Positions 14,342-21,808 of a DNA stretch of 21,808 bases are shown here, piece after piece. Where the stretch lies: NCBI GenBank assembly GCA_036655915.1, contig JAVVPE010000029.1:1-21808 (forward strand), read 5' to 3'. The position numbers and the translations under genes are program-made. The notes under the pieces are model-generated. The model was not told where the DNA came from. It saw nothing but the letters and a program-made list of their open reading frames with translations, and did no database searches. This stretch comes from JAVWGW01 sp036655915. GTDB taxonomy: Bacteria; Actinomycetota; Coriobacteriia; Coriobacteriales; Eggerthellaceae. The stretch's first letter is position 1, and the number at the start of each line of letters is the position of its first letter.

Positions 14342-16599
14342 ATGTTAACCGCCCTGATTGTTGGTGCTATAACCCTTATTATTGCCGTAGTTATCATTAT
14401 CGTGGTGTTTAACGTGCGCAACGCCACCAAAACGCCCCAGGCAAAAAGCAAGCTTAAAATGACGTCCATCCAATCGGTGGGCGTGGCGGCAACCGCGCCC
14501 ACTTCCGGCAAGCACGGCAGGCGCGGCGGGGGCACTTCTGCGCACATCAAGTCGTCACAGTCGCCTTCGGCCAACCCGACCGATGTGCTGCGTGGCCGCT
14601 TTGCGGCGATGGGCGTGTTGGTGGCAGCGGTGTTCGGGTCGCTCACCGTCAAACTGTGGAGCATGCAAATACTGCAAGGCGACAAATACGCCGCCACCGC
14701 GCAGCAAAATATGTACACCACGGTGGCCACCCCGGCGCCGCGCGGCATTATCTACGATTGCGCCGGCGAACCCCTGGTGAAAAACAAAACGGCGCTTACC
14801 ATTTTGGCCGATGCCGAAGTGGCTAACGACCGCGACGTGTTGCTGCGGCTTTCGGCGCTGCTAGGCATACCCTACAACATCGTGCGCAAACGCGTGCAAG
14901 ATACCACGACGGGTGCCCAAAGCCAGCGCGTTGTGGCAAACGATGTTCCCCTGCGCGATATCGCCTTTATCTCCGAACACCAGGGTGCGTTTCCGGGCGT
15001 TACCACGCAGTCGCGCAGCGTGCGCCACTACCCCTGGGGGGCTTTGGGCGCACACGTGCTGGGTTACACCGGCACGGTGGCCGCCGCCGAACTGGAAAAA
15101 GTGGCGCCCAGCCAAGAGCTTGAAATGGGCGATGCGGTGGGCAAAAGCGGCGTGGAAGCAACCTATGAAGCCATGCTGGCGGGCGATCACGGGCAGCGCA
15201 AGCTGGTGGCCGATGCCGATGGTAACGTACGCAACGTGGTAAGCGAAATTGCCCCCAGCAAAGGCAACGACATTTACTTAACCATCAACGCCAAGGTGCA
15301 GATGGTGGCCGACAAAGCGCTGGCCAAGCTTGTGGCGCCCGATGGCAAGTTGGGCGGCGGCACGGGGTCGGCGGCGGCGCTGGTGTGCATGGATTGCACC
15401 AATGGCGATATCGTAGCGCTTTCCAATTATCCCACCTACACGCCCGAAAGCTTCATCGGCGGCATTTCTCAGGAAATGTGGGATCAATTCAATACGGAAG
15501 AATCGCACTTCCCCCTGCTCAATCGCAGTATTGCTGGGGCCTATCCCGCGGGGTCAACCTATAAAGGCTTCACCGGCATGGCGGGTTTGCACTACGGCTT
15601 TGCCGATGCCTCCAGGGTGTGGGATTGCCAGGGCACCTGGACAGGGTTTGGCGATAAATTTCCGCAAAAATGTTGGGATGTCAACGGCCACGGCCACACA
15701 GGTTTTCGCGAAGGTGTCGTGGTGTCGTGCGACGTCGTGTTCTATGAAATAGCGAAAAGTTTCTACGAAGCGGGTGCCACCATCGGCGCAGAAGCCATGC
15801 AAGATTACATCAAAGAATTCGGCTTTGGTCGCCCGACAGGCATCGATTTGAAGGGTGAAGATCCGGGGCGCGTGCCCACGCCCACGTGGAAGGCAGAATA
15901 CTTCAAGGATGCCCCCGAAGAAGCGGGCTGGAAGCCGGGCGATATGTCGAATATGGCCATCGGCCAGGGCTATGTGCTGGCCACGCCGCTGCAACTTGCG
16001 GTGGGCTATGGCGCTTTGGCCACCGGCAAGCTGGTAAAGCCCCACGTGTTCAAAGAATCGCGCAATTCTGAAGGCGCTGTGGTGGTTAAAGCCGAAACCG
16101 TCGAAATGGGCATCCCCGAAGCGATGGCCGAACATTATGCGCTGATGCGCGACAGCCTGCACGGGGTGTGCCAAGAAGATGTGACCGTTTCGGGGCACTT
16201 TGCTGCACGCGGCATCGATGCGGGTGGCAAAACGGGCACGGCCGAAGTGGCGGGCAAGCAGGATTTCGCGCTGTTCGTGTGCTATGCGCCCTTCGACAAT
16301 CCAAAATATGTGGTTGCCTGCGTGGTTGAAGAAGGCAAGGGNNNNNNNNNNNNNNNNNNNNNNNNNNNNNNNNNNNNNNNNNNNNNNNNNNNNNNNNNNN
16401 NNNNNNNNNNNNNNNNNNNNNNNNNNNNNNNNNNNNNNNNNCGCCCTTCGACAATCCAAAATATGTGGTTGCCTGCGTGGTTGAAGAAGGCAAGGGTGGT
16501 GCGGCCGCCGCGTCGCCGGTATCGGCCGAAGTCATAGATGCCGCGCTGAAGGCGCAGGCGGGCACGCTCGATGTGACGCTTGCGCCCCTATCCGCGTAA
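14342..16599 (+). CDS. mrdA: Penicillin-binding protein 2 (peptidoglycan transpeptidase), interrupted by an assembly gap
   Basis: PBP2 cross-links nascent side-wall peptidoglycan with RodA. Catalytic motifs are visible: STYK (405–408, nucleophile S405), SCD (462–464) and KTG (630–632). The dimerisation region begins PAPRGIIYDCAGEPL (about 131–145). The 100-N gap (16342–16441) makes the raw translation shift frame and run wrongly to 16537. The 55 bp on either side of the gap are identical; merging them removes 155 bp, restores the frame, and gives an intact 700-residue protein ending TLAPLSA at 16599. The ATG at 14342 has AGGAGG (14326–14331) 10 nt upstream. Unusually, there are two N-terminal hydrophobic helices (about 3–24 and 88–105) separated by a basic, Ser/Gly/Thr-rich linker; most PBP2 proteins have one. 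Confidence 0.95.
16287..16341 (+). repeat. Left copy of a 55-bp duplicate flanking the gap
   Basis: Base-for-base identical to 16442–16496. It encodes part of the PBP2 C-terminus (…FDNPKYVVACVVEEGKG). Such an exact overlap at two contig ends is what a de Bruijn assembler with k = 55 leaves behind. Confidence 0.95.
16342..16441. other. Assembly gap of exactly 100 N
   Basis: A run of 100 unknown bases inside mrdA. The round length marks a scaffolding placeholder rather than a measured distance. Because the flanks overlap perfectly and merging them restores the reading frame, no real sequence is probably missing. Confidence 0.97.
16442..16496 (+). repeat. Right copy of the 55-bp duplicate flanking the gap
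   Basis: Identical to 16287–16341. Continuing from this copy in the PBP2 frame gives GAAAASPVSAEVIDAAL and the natural stop TAA at 16597–16599. Confidence 0.95.
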
Positions 16600-16617
16600 A
16601 TGAAGGGAGGAATTGCC

Positions 16618-17808
16618 ATGGCAGAACAAAGGATGCAGCAGATAGCGTCGGTAAAGGCTGTCGATAAGCAGGTGGCAAATGCGACGCGTCCGCGCCGGTT
16701 TAAGGCCTTAAATATCCCCCTGCTTATCGTTATCGTGCTGTTGGTGGGCTACGGCTTGCTCGTGGTATATTCCGCCACGGCAACCAATCCGGATTACCAG
16801 TTTTCGCGCCAGCTTTCCACCGTGGCCGTGGGTGCGATAATCATGCTGCTGCTGTGGCGCTTTGATTACCACCAGCTTTCCGATTTCACGCTGCTGTTTC
16901 TTATCGTGACGGTGGTGCTGATTCTTTTGCCGCATCTGCCCGTCATCGGTGTGAACAACAAGGGGGCAACTTCTTGGATAAGCCTGTTGGGCATTCAGGT
17001 TCAGCCGGGCGAATTTGCCAAGGTCACCGTTGTGTTGCTGGCGGCAAGCGTCGTTTCGCGCTATGGCGGCAAGTTAGACGATCCGCGCGAATACCTCAAG
17101 GCGCTGGGCATTTTGGCCGTGCCGTTTTTGTGCATCATGACCCAGCCCGATTTGGGCACGGGCTTGGTGTATTGCGCCATAGCTGCCGTGGCGCTTATCG
17201 CGGGTGGCGCGCGGGTAAAATACCTGCTGATAACCCTTGTTGCGCTGGTTTTTGCCGTGGTGGCCGTGTTTGCCATCGATGAATTTATCAAGGGTGCCAC
17301 CGGCGAATACAAGCTGCTCAAGCAATACCAGCGCGCCCGCCTGCTCGTGTTCATCGACCCCAGCTACAGTGCTTCTGATGAAGGCTACAACTTGAAGCAG
17401 GCTACGGTGGCCATCGGTTCGGGCGGCATGTTTGGCAAAGGCTTTATGCAGGCCACGCAATCGACGCTGGGCTTTTTGCCCGAAGCACCCACCGATTTTA
17501 TTTTCTGCGTATTGGCTGAAGAGCTTGGGTTTTTCGGTGTTTTGGTTCTGATTGTGCTCTATCTTGCACTGCTTTTGATAAGCTTCCAAATAGCGCGTTG
17601 TTCCAGTGATCTTTTTGGCGCCCTGGTGGTTATGTGCATCGTGGGCATGTGGCTGTTCCAAATTTTGGAAAACATAGGCATGACCTGCGGCCTTATGCCT
17701 ATTACGGGCATCCCCTTGCCCTTTATGAGTTACGGATCGTCGTTTATGGTAGTGAATTTCATCATGTTGGGGCTTATTGGCTCGGTGTGGGCCCATAATT
17801 CTCGTTAG
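16618..17808 (+). CDS. rodA: Peptidoglycan glycosyltransferase RodA (SEDS family)
   Basis: RodA polymerises lipid II into glycan strands in the elongasome, paired with PBP2. The 396-residue product has about ten hydrophobic segments. SEDS signatures are GATSWISLLGIQVQPGEFAK (about 116–135; the usual QPSE reads QPGE), the LPEAPTDFIF loop (about 287–296) that carries the Asp essential in characterised RodA proteins, and PITGIPLPFMSYGSS near the C-terminus. The ATG at 16618 is preferred over the one at 16600 because AAGGGAGGA lies between them, 6 nt before 16618. The cytosolic N-terminal extension (about 30 residues, basic) is a little longer than common. Confidence 0.95.
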   Translation: MAEQRMQQIASVKAVDKQVANATRPRRFKALNIPLLIVIVLLVGYGLLVVYSATATNPDYQFSRQLSTVAVGAIIMLLLWRFDYHQLSDFTLLFLIVTVVLILLPHLPVIGVNNKGATSWISLLGIQVQPGEFAKVTVVLLAASVVSRYGGKLDDPREYLKALGILAVPFLCIMTQPDLGTGLVYCAIAAVALIAGGARVKYLLITLVALVFAVVAVFAIDEFIKGATGEYKLLKQYQRARLLVFIDPSYSASDEGYNLKQATVAIGSGGMFGKGFMQATQSTLGFLPEAPTDFIFCVLAEELGFFGVLVLIVLYLALLLISFQIARCSSDLFGALVVMCIVGMWLFQILENIGMTCGLMPITGIPLPFMSYGSSFMVVNFIMLGLIGSVWAHNSR

Positions 17809-17827
17809 TCAACGAAAGGCGGTTCCC

Positions 17828-19039
17828 ATGCAGATTCCCGTCGATATTAAAGCGGTCATGGATGAAGCAACCAATATTGAAGCGGCACGCAAAACCCCCG
17901 TGCTGGTAACTATCTTCATAGATGAAAGTGCGCCGGCCGATCTGCAGGCCCATGTGCGCAGCGTTTTTTCTAGCGGCGCTCAAAATGCGCGCGTTAGCAT
18001 TGAATATTACCCCAGCATGCCTGTGGCACCCGTTGCCAGCGCTGATATGGCGCTTATCGTGGCGGGGCTCAACGAAAACGCGGGCAAGCTTGCCGCTTCC
18101 ATCAGGGAAATCGGCGTGCCGGTTATGGTGGTTACCACGCTGCCCGGCCTGGTGCGCGAAATTGCGCGCGCGCAAAAAACGCCGCTGCTTGAAGGCGACC
18201 TGATTGCCCCTGACTACATTGCCGCAGCGCCCGCCGCCTACGCCCTGCCCACTGTGGCGGGTGCCACAACGGCGGTGGAACCCTACCCCTTGGGCGAAGA
18301 AGCCTGCGCCACGCTCAACCTTAAAATGGGGGAGTGGACCTTGGATGCCTGCCGCGAAAAACGCCTGGCCATGGCCCTTGCGTTTCCCTTTGTGCGCAAG
18401 CCCCTTTCGCTTGATGCCGTTAACGCCACGGCCATGCAAAACGCCGGCGTGGGCCTGGTGCTGTTTATTCCCGGTGCCGATATGCCGGTGATGACGCTTA
18501 ACCAAGCCAAGATGTTGCTGCAAATTGCCGCCGCCTACGGCCAGCCTTTGGGTGTGGAACGCGTGAAAGAATTGGCTGCCGTTGTGGGTGGTGCCTTTGC
18601 GTGTCGCGCCGTGGCGCGCCAACTGGTGGCGTTTGTGCCGGCGCTGGGTTGGGCCGTCAAAGCGGCCATCGGCTACACGGGCACGCTGGCCATGGGCCGC
18701 GCCGCCATCGAGTATTTTGAAGCCGATGGGTCGATCGACCACTTGGCGCAGGCCGTTGCCCGCGCACGCGATAAAGTGGTGGCCGCCGCCGATGCCACGC
18801 GCAAGCAGCCCACCGCCAAGGCGGCCGTTGCCGCTGCTGTGTCGGCAGCAGGAAGCAAGGTTGGCGGGGCAGCGCACAGCGTAGCGCACACGGTGGCTGC
18901 CCAGGCAAAGCCCTTTTCTGCCCAGGTGGTGCAATCGGCGGCCGAAGCGGGCGGGGTCAGCGCCGAAGAAGTAACGCGCAGCGTTGCCGGCACGGTGCGT
19001 GAAGGCATTAGCGCCCACTTCAAAAAAGGAAAACAGTAA
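17828..19039 (+). CDS. DUF697 (YcjF-like) protein with degenerate GTPase-like N-terminus
   Basis: A 403-residue protein. Residues about 195–300 match the DUF697/YcjF pattern: MTLNQAKMLLQIAAAYGQPL, then ARQLVAFVPALGWAVKAAIGY, then GRAAIEYFEADG, with two amphipathic-to-hydrophobic helices able to sit in the membrane. In many relatives this domain follows a Ras-like G domain. Here the first 130 residues have alternating strands and helices (TPVLVTIFIDE, ADMALIVAGL, VPVMVVTTLPGL) but no GxxxxGK[ST] P-loop, and TTLP stands where an NKxD motif might be. So GTP binding is not expected; the resemblance is inference. The tail (about 305–403) is Ala-rich and helical with a basic end. AAAGGCGG precedes the ATG at 17828. 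It begins 19 nt after rodA and abuts the radical SAM gene, which ties it to the operon. Molecular function is unknown. Confidence 0.8.
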   Translation: MQIPVDIKAVMDEATNIEAARKTPVLVTIFIDESAPADLQAHVRSVFSSGAQNARVSIEYYPSMPVAPVASADMALIVAGLNENAGKLAASIREIGVPVMVVTTLPGLVREIARAQKTPLLEGDLIAPDYIAAAPAAYALPTVAGATTAVEPYPLGEEACATLNLKMGEWTLDACREKRLAMALAFPFVRKPLSLDAVNATAMQNAGVGLVLFIPGADMPVMTLNQAKMLLQIAAAYGQPLGVERVKELAAVVGGAFACRAVARQLVAFVPALGWAVKAAIGYTGTLAMGRAAIEYFEADGSIDHLAQAVARARDKVVAAADATRKQPTAKAAVAAAVSAAGSKVGGAAHSVAHTVAAQAKPFSAQVVQSAAEAGGVSAEEVTRSVAGTVREGISAHFKKGKQ

Positions 19040-20908
19040 ATGACCGATTTATGGCCGCGCCTCGAAGCGCTGCTTCCCGCAGTGCAACGCCCTGCGCGCT
19101 ACATCAACCATGAATGGGGCACCACCTACAAACCCGAAGCCGCGTATCGCTTCTGCATGGTGTACCCCGATACCTACGAATTAGGCCAGGCCAACCAGGC
19201 CATTCGCATTTTGTGCAACGTGGTCAACGCCTGCGAAGGCATGGCCGCCGAACGCGTTTTTTTGCCCGCCCCCGAATTTTGCGACACCCTGCGCGCCCAA
19301 AACCTCCCGCTGTTTTCGGTGGAAAGTTGCGCGCCGGTTGCCGAATTTGACTGCGTGGGCATCACGCTGCCCCACGAATTGGCGGCCACCAACGTGCTTG
19401 AAACGCTCGATTTGGCCGGGATCCCTCTGCATGCTGCCGCGCGCGGCGAAGATGACCCCCTGGTGTTTGCGGGTGGCCCCTGCGCGTTTAACCCCGAACC
19501 CTACGCACCTTTTTTCGACGCGTTTTCCCTGGGTGAAGGCGAACAAGCCGTGGTTGAAATGCTTAAGCTGCACCGTCAATTGCGCGCCCAAGGTGCCACG
19601 CGCAGCGAAATTGTGCACGCCCTAGCACAGCTGCCGGGCTGCTATGTGCCCGCGCTCTACGATTGGCGCGATGAAGCATCTGCCCAGGCGGCAGGCACGT
19701 GGATAAGCCCGCGCGAAGAAGGCCTTCCCGTGGTGTTTGAAAAATCCCTTTTCGATGGCTTCGCGCAAAGCCCGGCGTGGGAACCCTGCGTGGTGCCGTT
19801 TACCGAAGTGGTGCATGACCGCTTAAACGTCGAAATCTTGCGCGGCTGCACGCGCGGCTGCCGTTTTTGCCAGGCAGGCATGATGTATCGCCCCGTGCGC
19901 GAACGTTCGGCCGACAACATTGTGGAAGCGGTGTTAACCGGCCTGGACCAAACGGGCTACGATGAAGTAGGCTTAACCTCGCTTTCTTCAACCGACCATT
20001 CCCAGATAGCTGAAATTTTAACGCGCCTCAACAAGGCCTGCGACGAAAAGGGCATCAGCGTTTCCATCCCTTCGCAGCGCCTCGACGCGTTTGGCGTTGA
20101 TATGGCCACGCTGGTGGCGGGCAGAAAACGCGGCGGCCTAACCTTTGCCCCCGAAGCCGGCACGCAGCGCTTGCGCGATGTTATCAACAAAAATGTGACG
20201 GAAGAAGACCTGTTCAACGCCGTGGATGCAGCTTTTGCGGCCGGATGGCGCCGCTGCAAGCTTTACTTCATGATTGGCCTGCCCACCGAAACCGATGAAG
20301 ATATTCGCGGCATTGCCAGCCTGGCGCAGCGCACCTACAACCACATGAAGCAGGCGGTGCCCCCCGATCAGCGCGGCCACATAAAGCTGGGCATTTCGGC
20401 GGCGCTGTTTGTACCCAAATCGCAAACGCCGTTTCAGTGGGATGGCCAGCTGGCCCCCGAAGAAGCACAAAGGCGCGTGAACCTGCTGCGCAGTTCGGTT
20501 AAAACGCGCGCCATAGATGTGAACTGGCACGATCCTGCCACCAGCTGTGTGGAAGCGGTCATGAGCCGCGGCGGGCGGGAATGCGCCGCCTGGGTGGAAC
20601 AGGCGTGGGCTCGTGGTGCGCGCTTTGATGCCTGGTCAGAATGCTTTAAGGCCGAAGCCTGGGCCGATGCCGCCGCAGCGCTGGGCCTGGATACCGCCGC
20701 CGTGGCGCAAACAACTTACGATACTTCCTACACCCTGCCCTGGGAACACATCAGCGCGGGGGTAACGCCCGCATTTTTGCGCCGCGAACGCGCCCTGGCC
20801 GCTACGGGCACACTAACACCCGATTGTTCCTTTGACGAGTGTTCGGCGTGTGGCGTGTGCCAAAGCCTGGGCGTGGCCGTGCAAACACAGGAGGTGCGCT
20901 GTGGCTGA
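19040..20908 (+). CDS. TIGR03960-type B12-domain radical SAM protein
   Basis: The 622-residue protein has an N-terminal cobalamin-binding-like region (MVYPDTYELGQANQAIRIL, about 40–58; FDCVGITLPHELAATNVLE, about 103–121; FAGGPCAFNPEP). The radical SAM core follows with ILRGCTRGCRFCQAG: C270, C274 and C277 bind the 4Fe-4S cluster. Later parts include TFAPEAGTQRLRDVINK and YFMIGLPTETDEDI. The C-terminus carries C596, C601, C604 and C607 (CSFDECSACGVC) plus C621, a possible second metal site. This family has no established reaction; it is nearly always next to or fused with DUF2344, as here, and often near ribosomal and RNase genes. The ATG directly follows the previous stop. It overlaps the next gene by 8 nt. 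Confidence 0.92.
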   Translation: MTDLWPRLEALLPAVQRPARYINHEWGTTYKPEAAYRFCMVYPDTYELGQANQAIRILCNVVNACEGMAAERVFLPAPEFCDTLRAQNLPLFSVESCAPVAEFDCVGITLPHELAATNVLETLDLAGIPLHAAARGEDDPLVFAGGPCAFNPEPYAPFFDAFSLGEGEQAVVEMLKLHRQLRAQGATRSEIVHALAQLPGCYVPALYDWRDEASAQAAGTWISPREEGLPVVFEKSLFDGFAQSPAWEPCVVPFTEVVHDRLNVEILRGCTRGCRFCQAGMMYRPVRERSADNIVEAVLTGLDQTGYDEVGLTSLSSTDHSQIAEILTRLNKACDEKGISVSIPSQRLDAFGVDMATLVAGRKRGGLTFAPEAGTQRLRDVINKNVTEEDLFNAVDAAFAAGWRRCKLYFMIGLPTETDEDIRGIASLAQRTYNHMKQAVPPDQRGHIKLGISAALFVPKSQTPFQWDGQLAPEEAQRRVNLLRSSVKTRAIDVNWHDPATSCVEAVMSRGGRECAAWVEQAWARGARFDAWSECFKAEAWADAAAALGLDTAAVAQTTYDTSYTLPWEHISAGVTPAFLRRERALAATGTLTPDCSFDECSACGVCQSLGVAVQTQEVRCG

Positions 20909-21554
20909 TCCCCAACTGTTTCGCCTGCGGGTATTTTTTGTAAAGGCCGGCCGCTGCGCCCTGCTTTCGCATTTGGAAGTGGCGCGCGCGCTTGAGCGCG
21001 CCGTGCGCCGCGCCAAGCTGCCCTATGCCATAAGCCAGGGCTTTTCACCCCACATGAAAATATCTTTTGGGGCAGCGCTGCCCGTGGGGGTAGGGGGCAC
21101 ACAAGAATGCTTTGACCTGCATACAACCCACTATGTGGCGCCCGATGCGGTATGCGCCGCGCTGCAGGCAGCAAGCGTGCCCGATTTGATGGTGCAAAGC
21201 TGCGCCTACATCGCTGCCAAGGACCCGGCTGCTTCGGCCGCGTTTCCTGTGGGCGTCTATGAAGCGCTGCTGTCGGCCCCCCTTACCACCCTTGCAGTGC
21301 CCACCCACATAAGCGTGGTGCGCAAGAAGAAGGAAAAGCAGCTGGTAGTTGCCGATTACCTGGTGGAAGAAGTGCAGCAGTCGGAAGAGACGAGTGCCAC
21401 CACCGACGGCGGCGCGCGGCTAACATTCGCGCTGGTGTCGCGCCCAACAGGCAGCCTACGAGCCGATATTCTCATGGCCGAAATTTTGAAGGCCAACCCG
21501 CACGTGACGCTTAAAACTCTCACGCGCACAGCCCAACTTCTTGAAACGCTGTAG
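20901..21554 (+). CDS. DUF2344 / TIGR03936 radical SAM-linked protein
   Basis: A 217-residue partner of the radical SAM protein. The N-terminal half shows the family signature: FRLRVFFVKAGRCALLSHLE, RALERAVRRAKLPYAISQGF, SPHMKISFGAALPVGV. The middle is variable, and the C-terminus (MAEILKANPHVTLKTLTRTAQ) is helical. The GTG start at 20901 is selected because AGGAGGT (20889–20895) lies 5 nt upstream; the frame stays open upstream inside the radical SAM gene. The 8-nt overlap implies translational coupling. Activity is unknown; it may bind or present the radical SAM substrate (inference). It is the last recognised gene of the operon and of the window. Confidence 0.93.
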   Translation: MADPQLFRLRVFFVKAGRCALLSHLEVARALERAVRRAKLPYAISQGFSPHMKISFGAALPVGVGGTQECFDLHTTHYVAPDAVCAALQAASVPDLMVQSCAYIAAKDPAASAAFPVGVYEALLSAPLTTLAVPTHISVVRKKKEKQLVVADYLVEEVQQSEETSATTDGGARLTFALVSRPTGSLRADILMAEILKANPHVTLKTLTRTAQLLETL

Positions 21555-21570
21555 CTTGATTTAACCTGAC

Positions 21571-21690
21571 GGCGCGCCCTGGTGGGCATATAACCGCTCA
21601 AGACTTTCGCAGCTTTCGCGCGCGTACAGGGAGTACGCTTACTTCAAGCAGCTCGGTCTTTCACGATTATCTGCTCCACCAGGACGTGCC
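21571..21690. repeat. 120-bp imperfect palindrome (MITE-like or structured RNA)
   Basis: The two halves of this segment are near-reverse complements around an AGGGA centre. Outer arm: GGCGCGCCCTGGTGG (21571–21585) pairs with CCACCAGGACGTGCC (21676–21690) with one G·U and one C·A. Next, GCATATAACCG pairs with CGATTATCTGC with two mismatches; then AAGAC (21600–21604) with GTCTT (21656–21660); then GCGTAC (21622–21627) with GTACGC (21633–21638). A 17-nt internal loop separates the last two stems. It begins 16 nt after the DUF2344 stop, and T-rich DNA (TGTTGTTTGGGTTGTTG) follows. It could be a small mobile repeat, a structured RNA, or a large terminator. It holds no protein gene I can support. 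Confidence 0.65.
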
Positions 21691-21710
21691 TGTTGTTTGG
21701 GTTGTTGATT

Positions 21711-21735
21711 GTAGGGGCGGATTCTATATCCGCCC
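21711..21735. repeat. REP-like GC-rich hairpin
   Basis: GGGCGGAT (21715–21722) and ATCCGCCC (21728–21735) form a perfect 8-bp stem with a TCTAT loop, preceded by GTAG and followed by GCCCGACC. The GTAGGGGCGG…CCGCCCG form resembles dispersed intergenic hairpins seen in many bacterial genomes; only one copy is present here. The remaining sequence to 21808 shows nothing I can identify beyond a short near-direct repeat of AATTGTG. Confidence 0.5.
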
Positions 21736-21808
21736 GCCCGACCTTGGTGCCATGGCTGCGCATATTTCAATTGTGTGGAAATTGTGGATGTGTGGCCTAC
21801 GGTGGTAG

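Noticed and set aside
15554..16459. Minus-strand frame running through the N gap opposite mrdA
   Set aside because: It depends on 100 unknown bases and lies opposite a gene with all penicillin-binding motifs.
16287..16496. A genuine tandem repeat or insertion in mrdA
   Set aside because: Exact identity of 55 bp flanking exactly 100 Ns, and restoration of the frame on merging, fit contig-end overlap much better.
17774..19018. A 414-codon open frame on the minus strand opposite the DUF697 gene
   Set aside because: It mirrors the plus-strand gene almost exactly, is rich in His/Arg/Gly typical of antisense frames in GC-rich DNA, and has no ribosome site or known domain. The plus strand carries the DUF697 pattern and a good start.
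21752..21808. A short 18-codon frame (ATG at 21752 to TAG at 21808)
   Set aside because: No ribosome site, no resemblance to a known peptide, and it sits in repeat-like DNA at the window edge.
1..21808. CRISPR arrays, insertion sequences, prophage or toxin–antitoxin genes
   Set aside because: No regularly spaced repeats, transposase or integrase motifs, or paired small toxin/antitoxin frames were seen on either strand.

Overview
The window is a gene-dense, GC-rich chromosomal segment. Gene content and order suggest an actinobacterium, most likely a Coriobacteriia/Eggerthellaceae-type anaerobe. Pointers are a four-cysteine L28 protein, an Asp23–FakA–recG–rsmD–coaD block, and a complete mreBCD–mrdA–rodA cell-elongation cluster leading into a radical SAM/DUF2344 pair. 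The taxonomic call is inference; there is no rRNA in the window.

Layout. (1) 58–2100, plus strand: a -10 box, an M42-family aminopeptidase, smpB (tmRNA partner) and a small acidic coiled-coil protein of unknown function, almost back to back. (2) 2106–4307, minus strand: a tandem HD/HD-GYP protein (predicted cyclic-di-GMP phosphodiesterase) downstream of an isolated type IV prepilin-like protein. (3) 4308–6095, minus strand: a roughly 290-bp intergenic stretch with a clear intrinsic terminator, then rpmB with its own promoter, then a DUF2974/Mbeg1-like alpha/beta-hydrolase. (4) 6250–11673, plus strand: Asp23/Gls24 protein, FakA-like DAK2 kinase, recG, rsmD, coaD. (5) 11776–21554, plus strand: one probable operon, mreB-mreC-mreD-mrdA(PBP2)-rodA-DUF697 protein-radical SAM-DUF2344, with gaps of 0–18 nt or short overlaps. 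(6) 21555–21808: no gene recognised; the stretch holds a 120-bp imperfect palindrome and a REP-like GC hairpin.

How they work together. MreB, MreC, MreD, PBP2 and RodA are the standard side-wall peptidoglycan machine, so the cell is expected to be a rod or short rod. SmpB, L28, RsmD and possibly the radical SAM pair belong to translation and ribosome biology. CoaD and FakA feed CoA and phospholipid metabolism. RecG handles stalled forks.

Most notable points. The 100-N gap inside mrdA is flanked by two identical 55-bp copies; collapsing them restores an intact 700-codon PBP2, so the gap is an assembly artefact. PBP2 also carries an extra N-terminal membrane segment. The gene after rodA encodes a DUF697 protein whose GTPase half seems degenerate. 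An orphan prepilin sits beside a predicted c-di-GMP hydrolase. No CRISPR array, IS element, tRNA or rRNA was found. I did not find a clearly novel multi-gene system; the best candidates for new biology are the DUF697 protein in the elongasome operon, the small protein after smpB, and the palindromic element at the right end.
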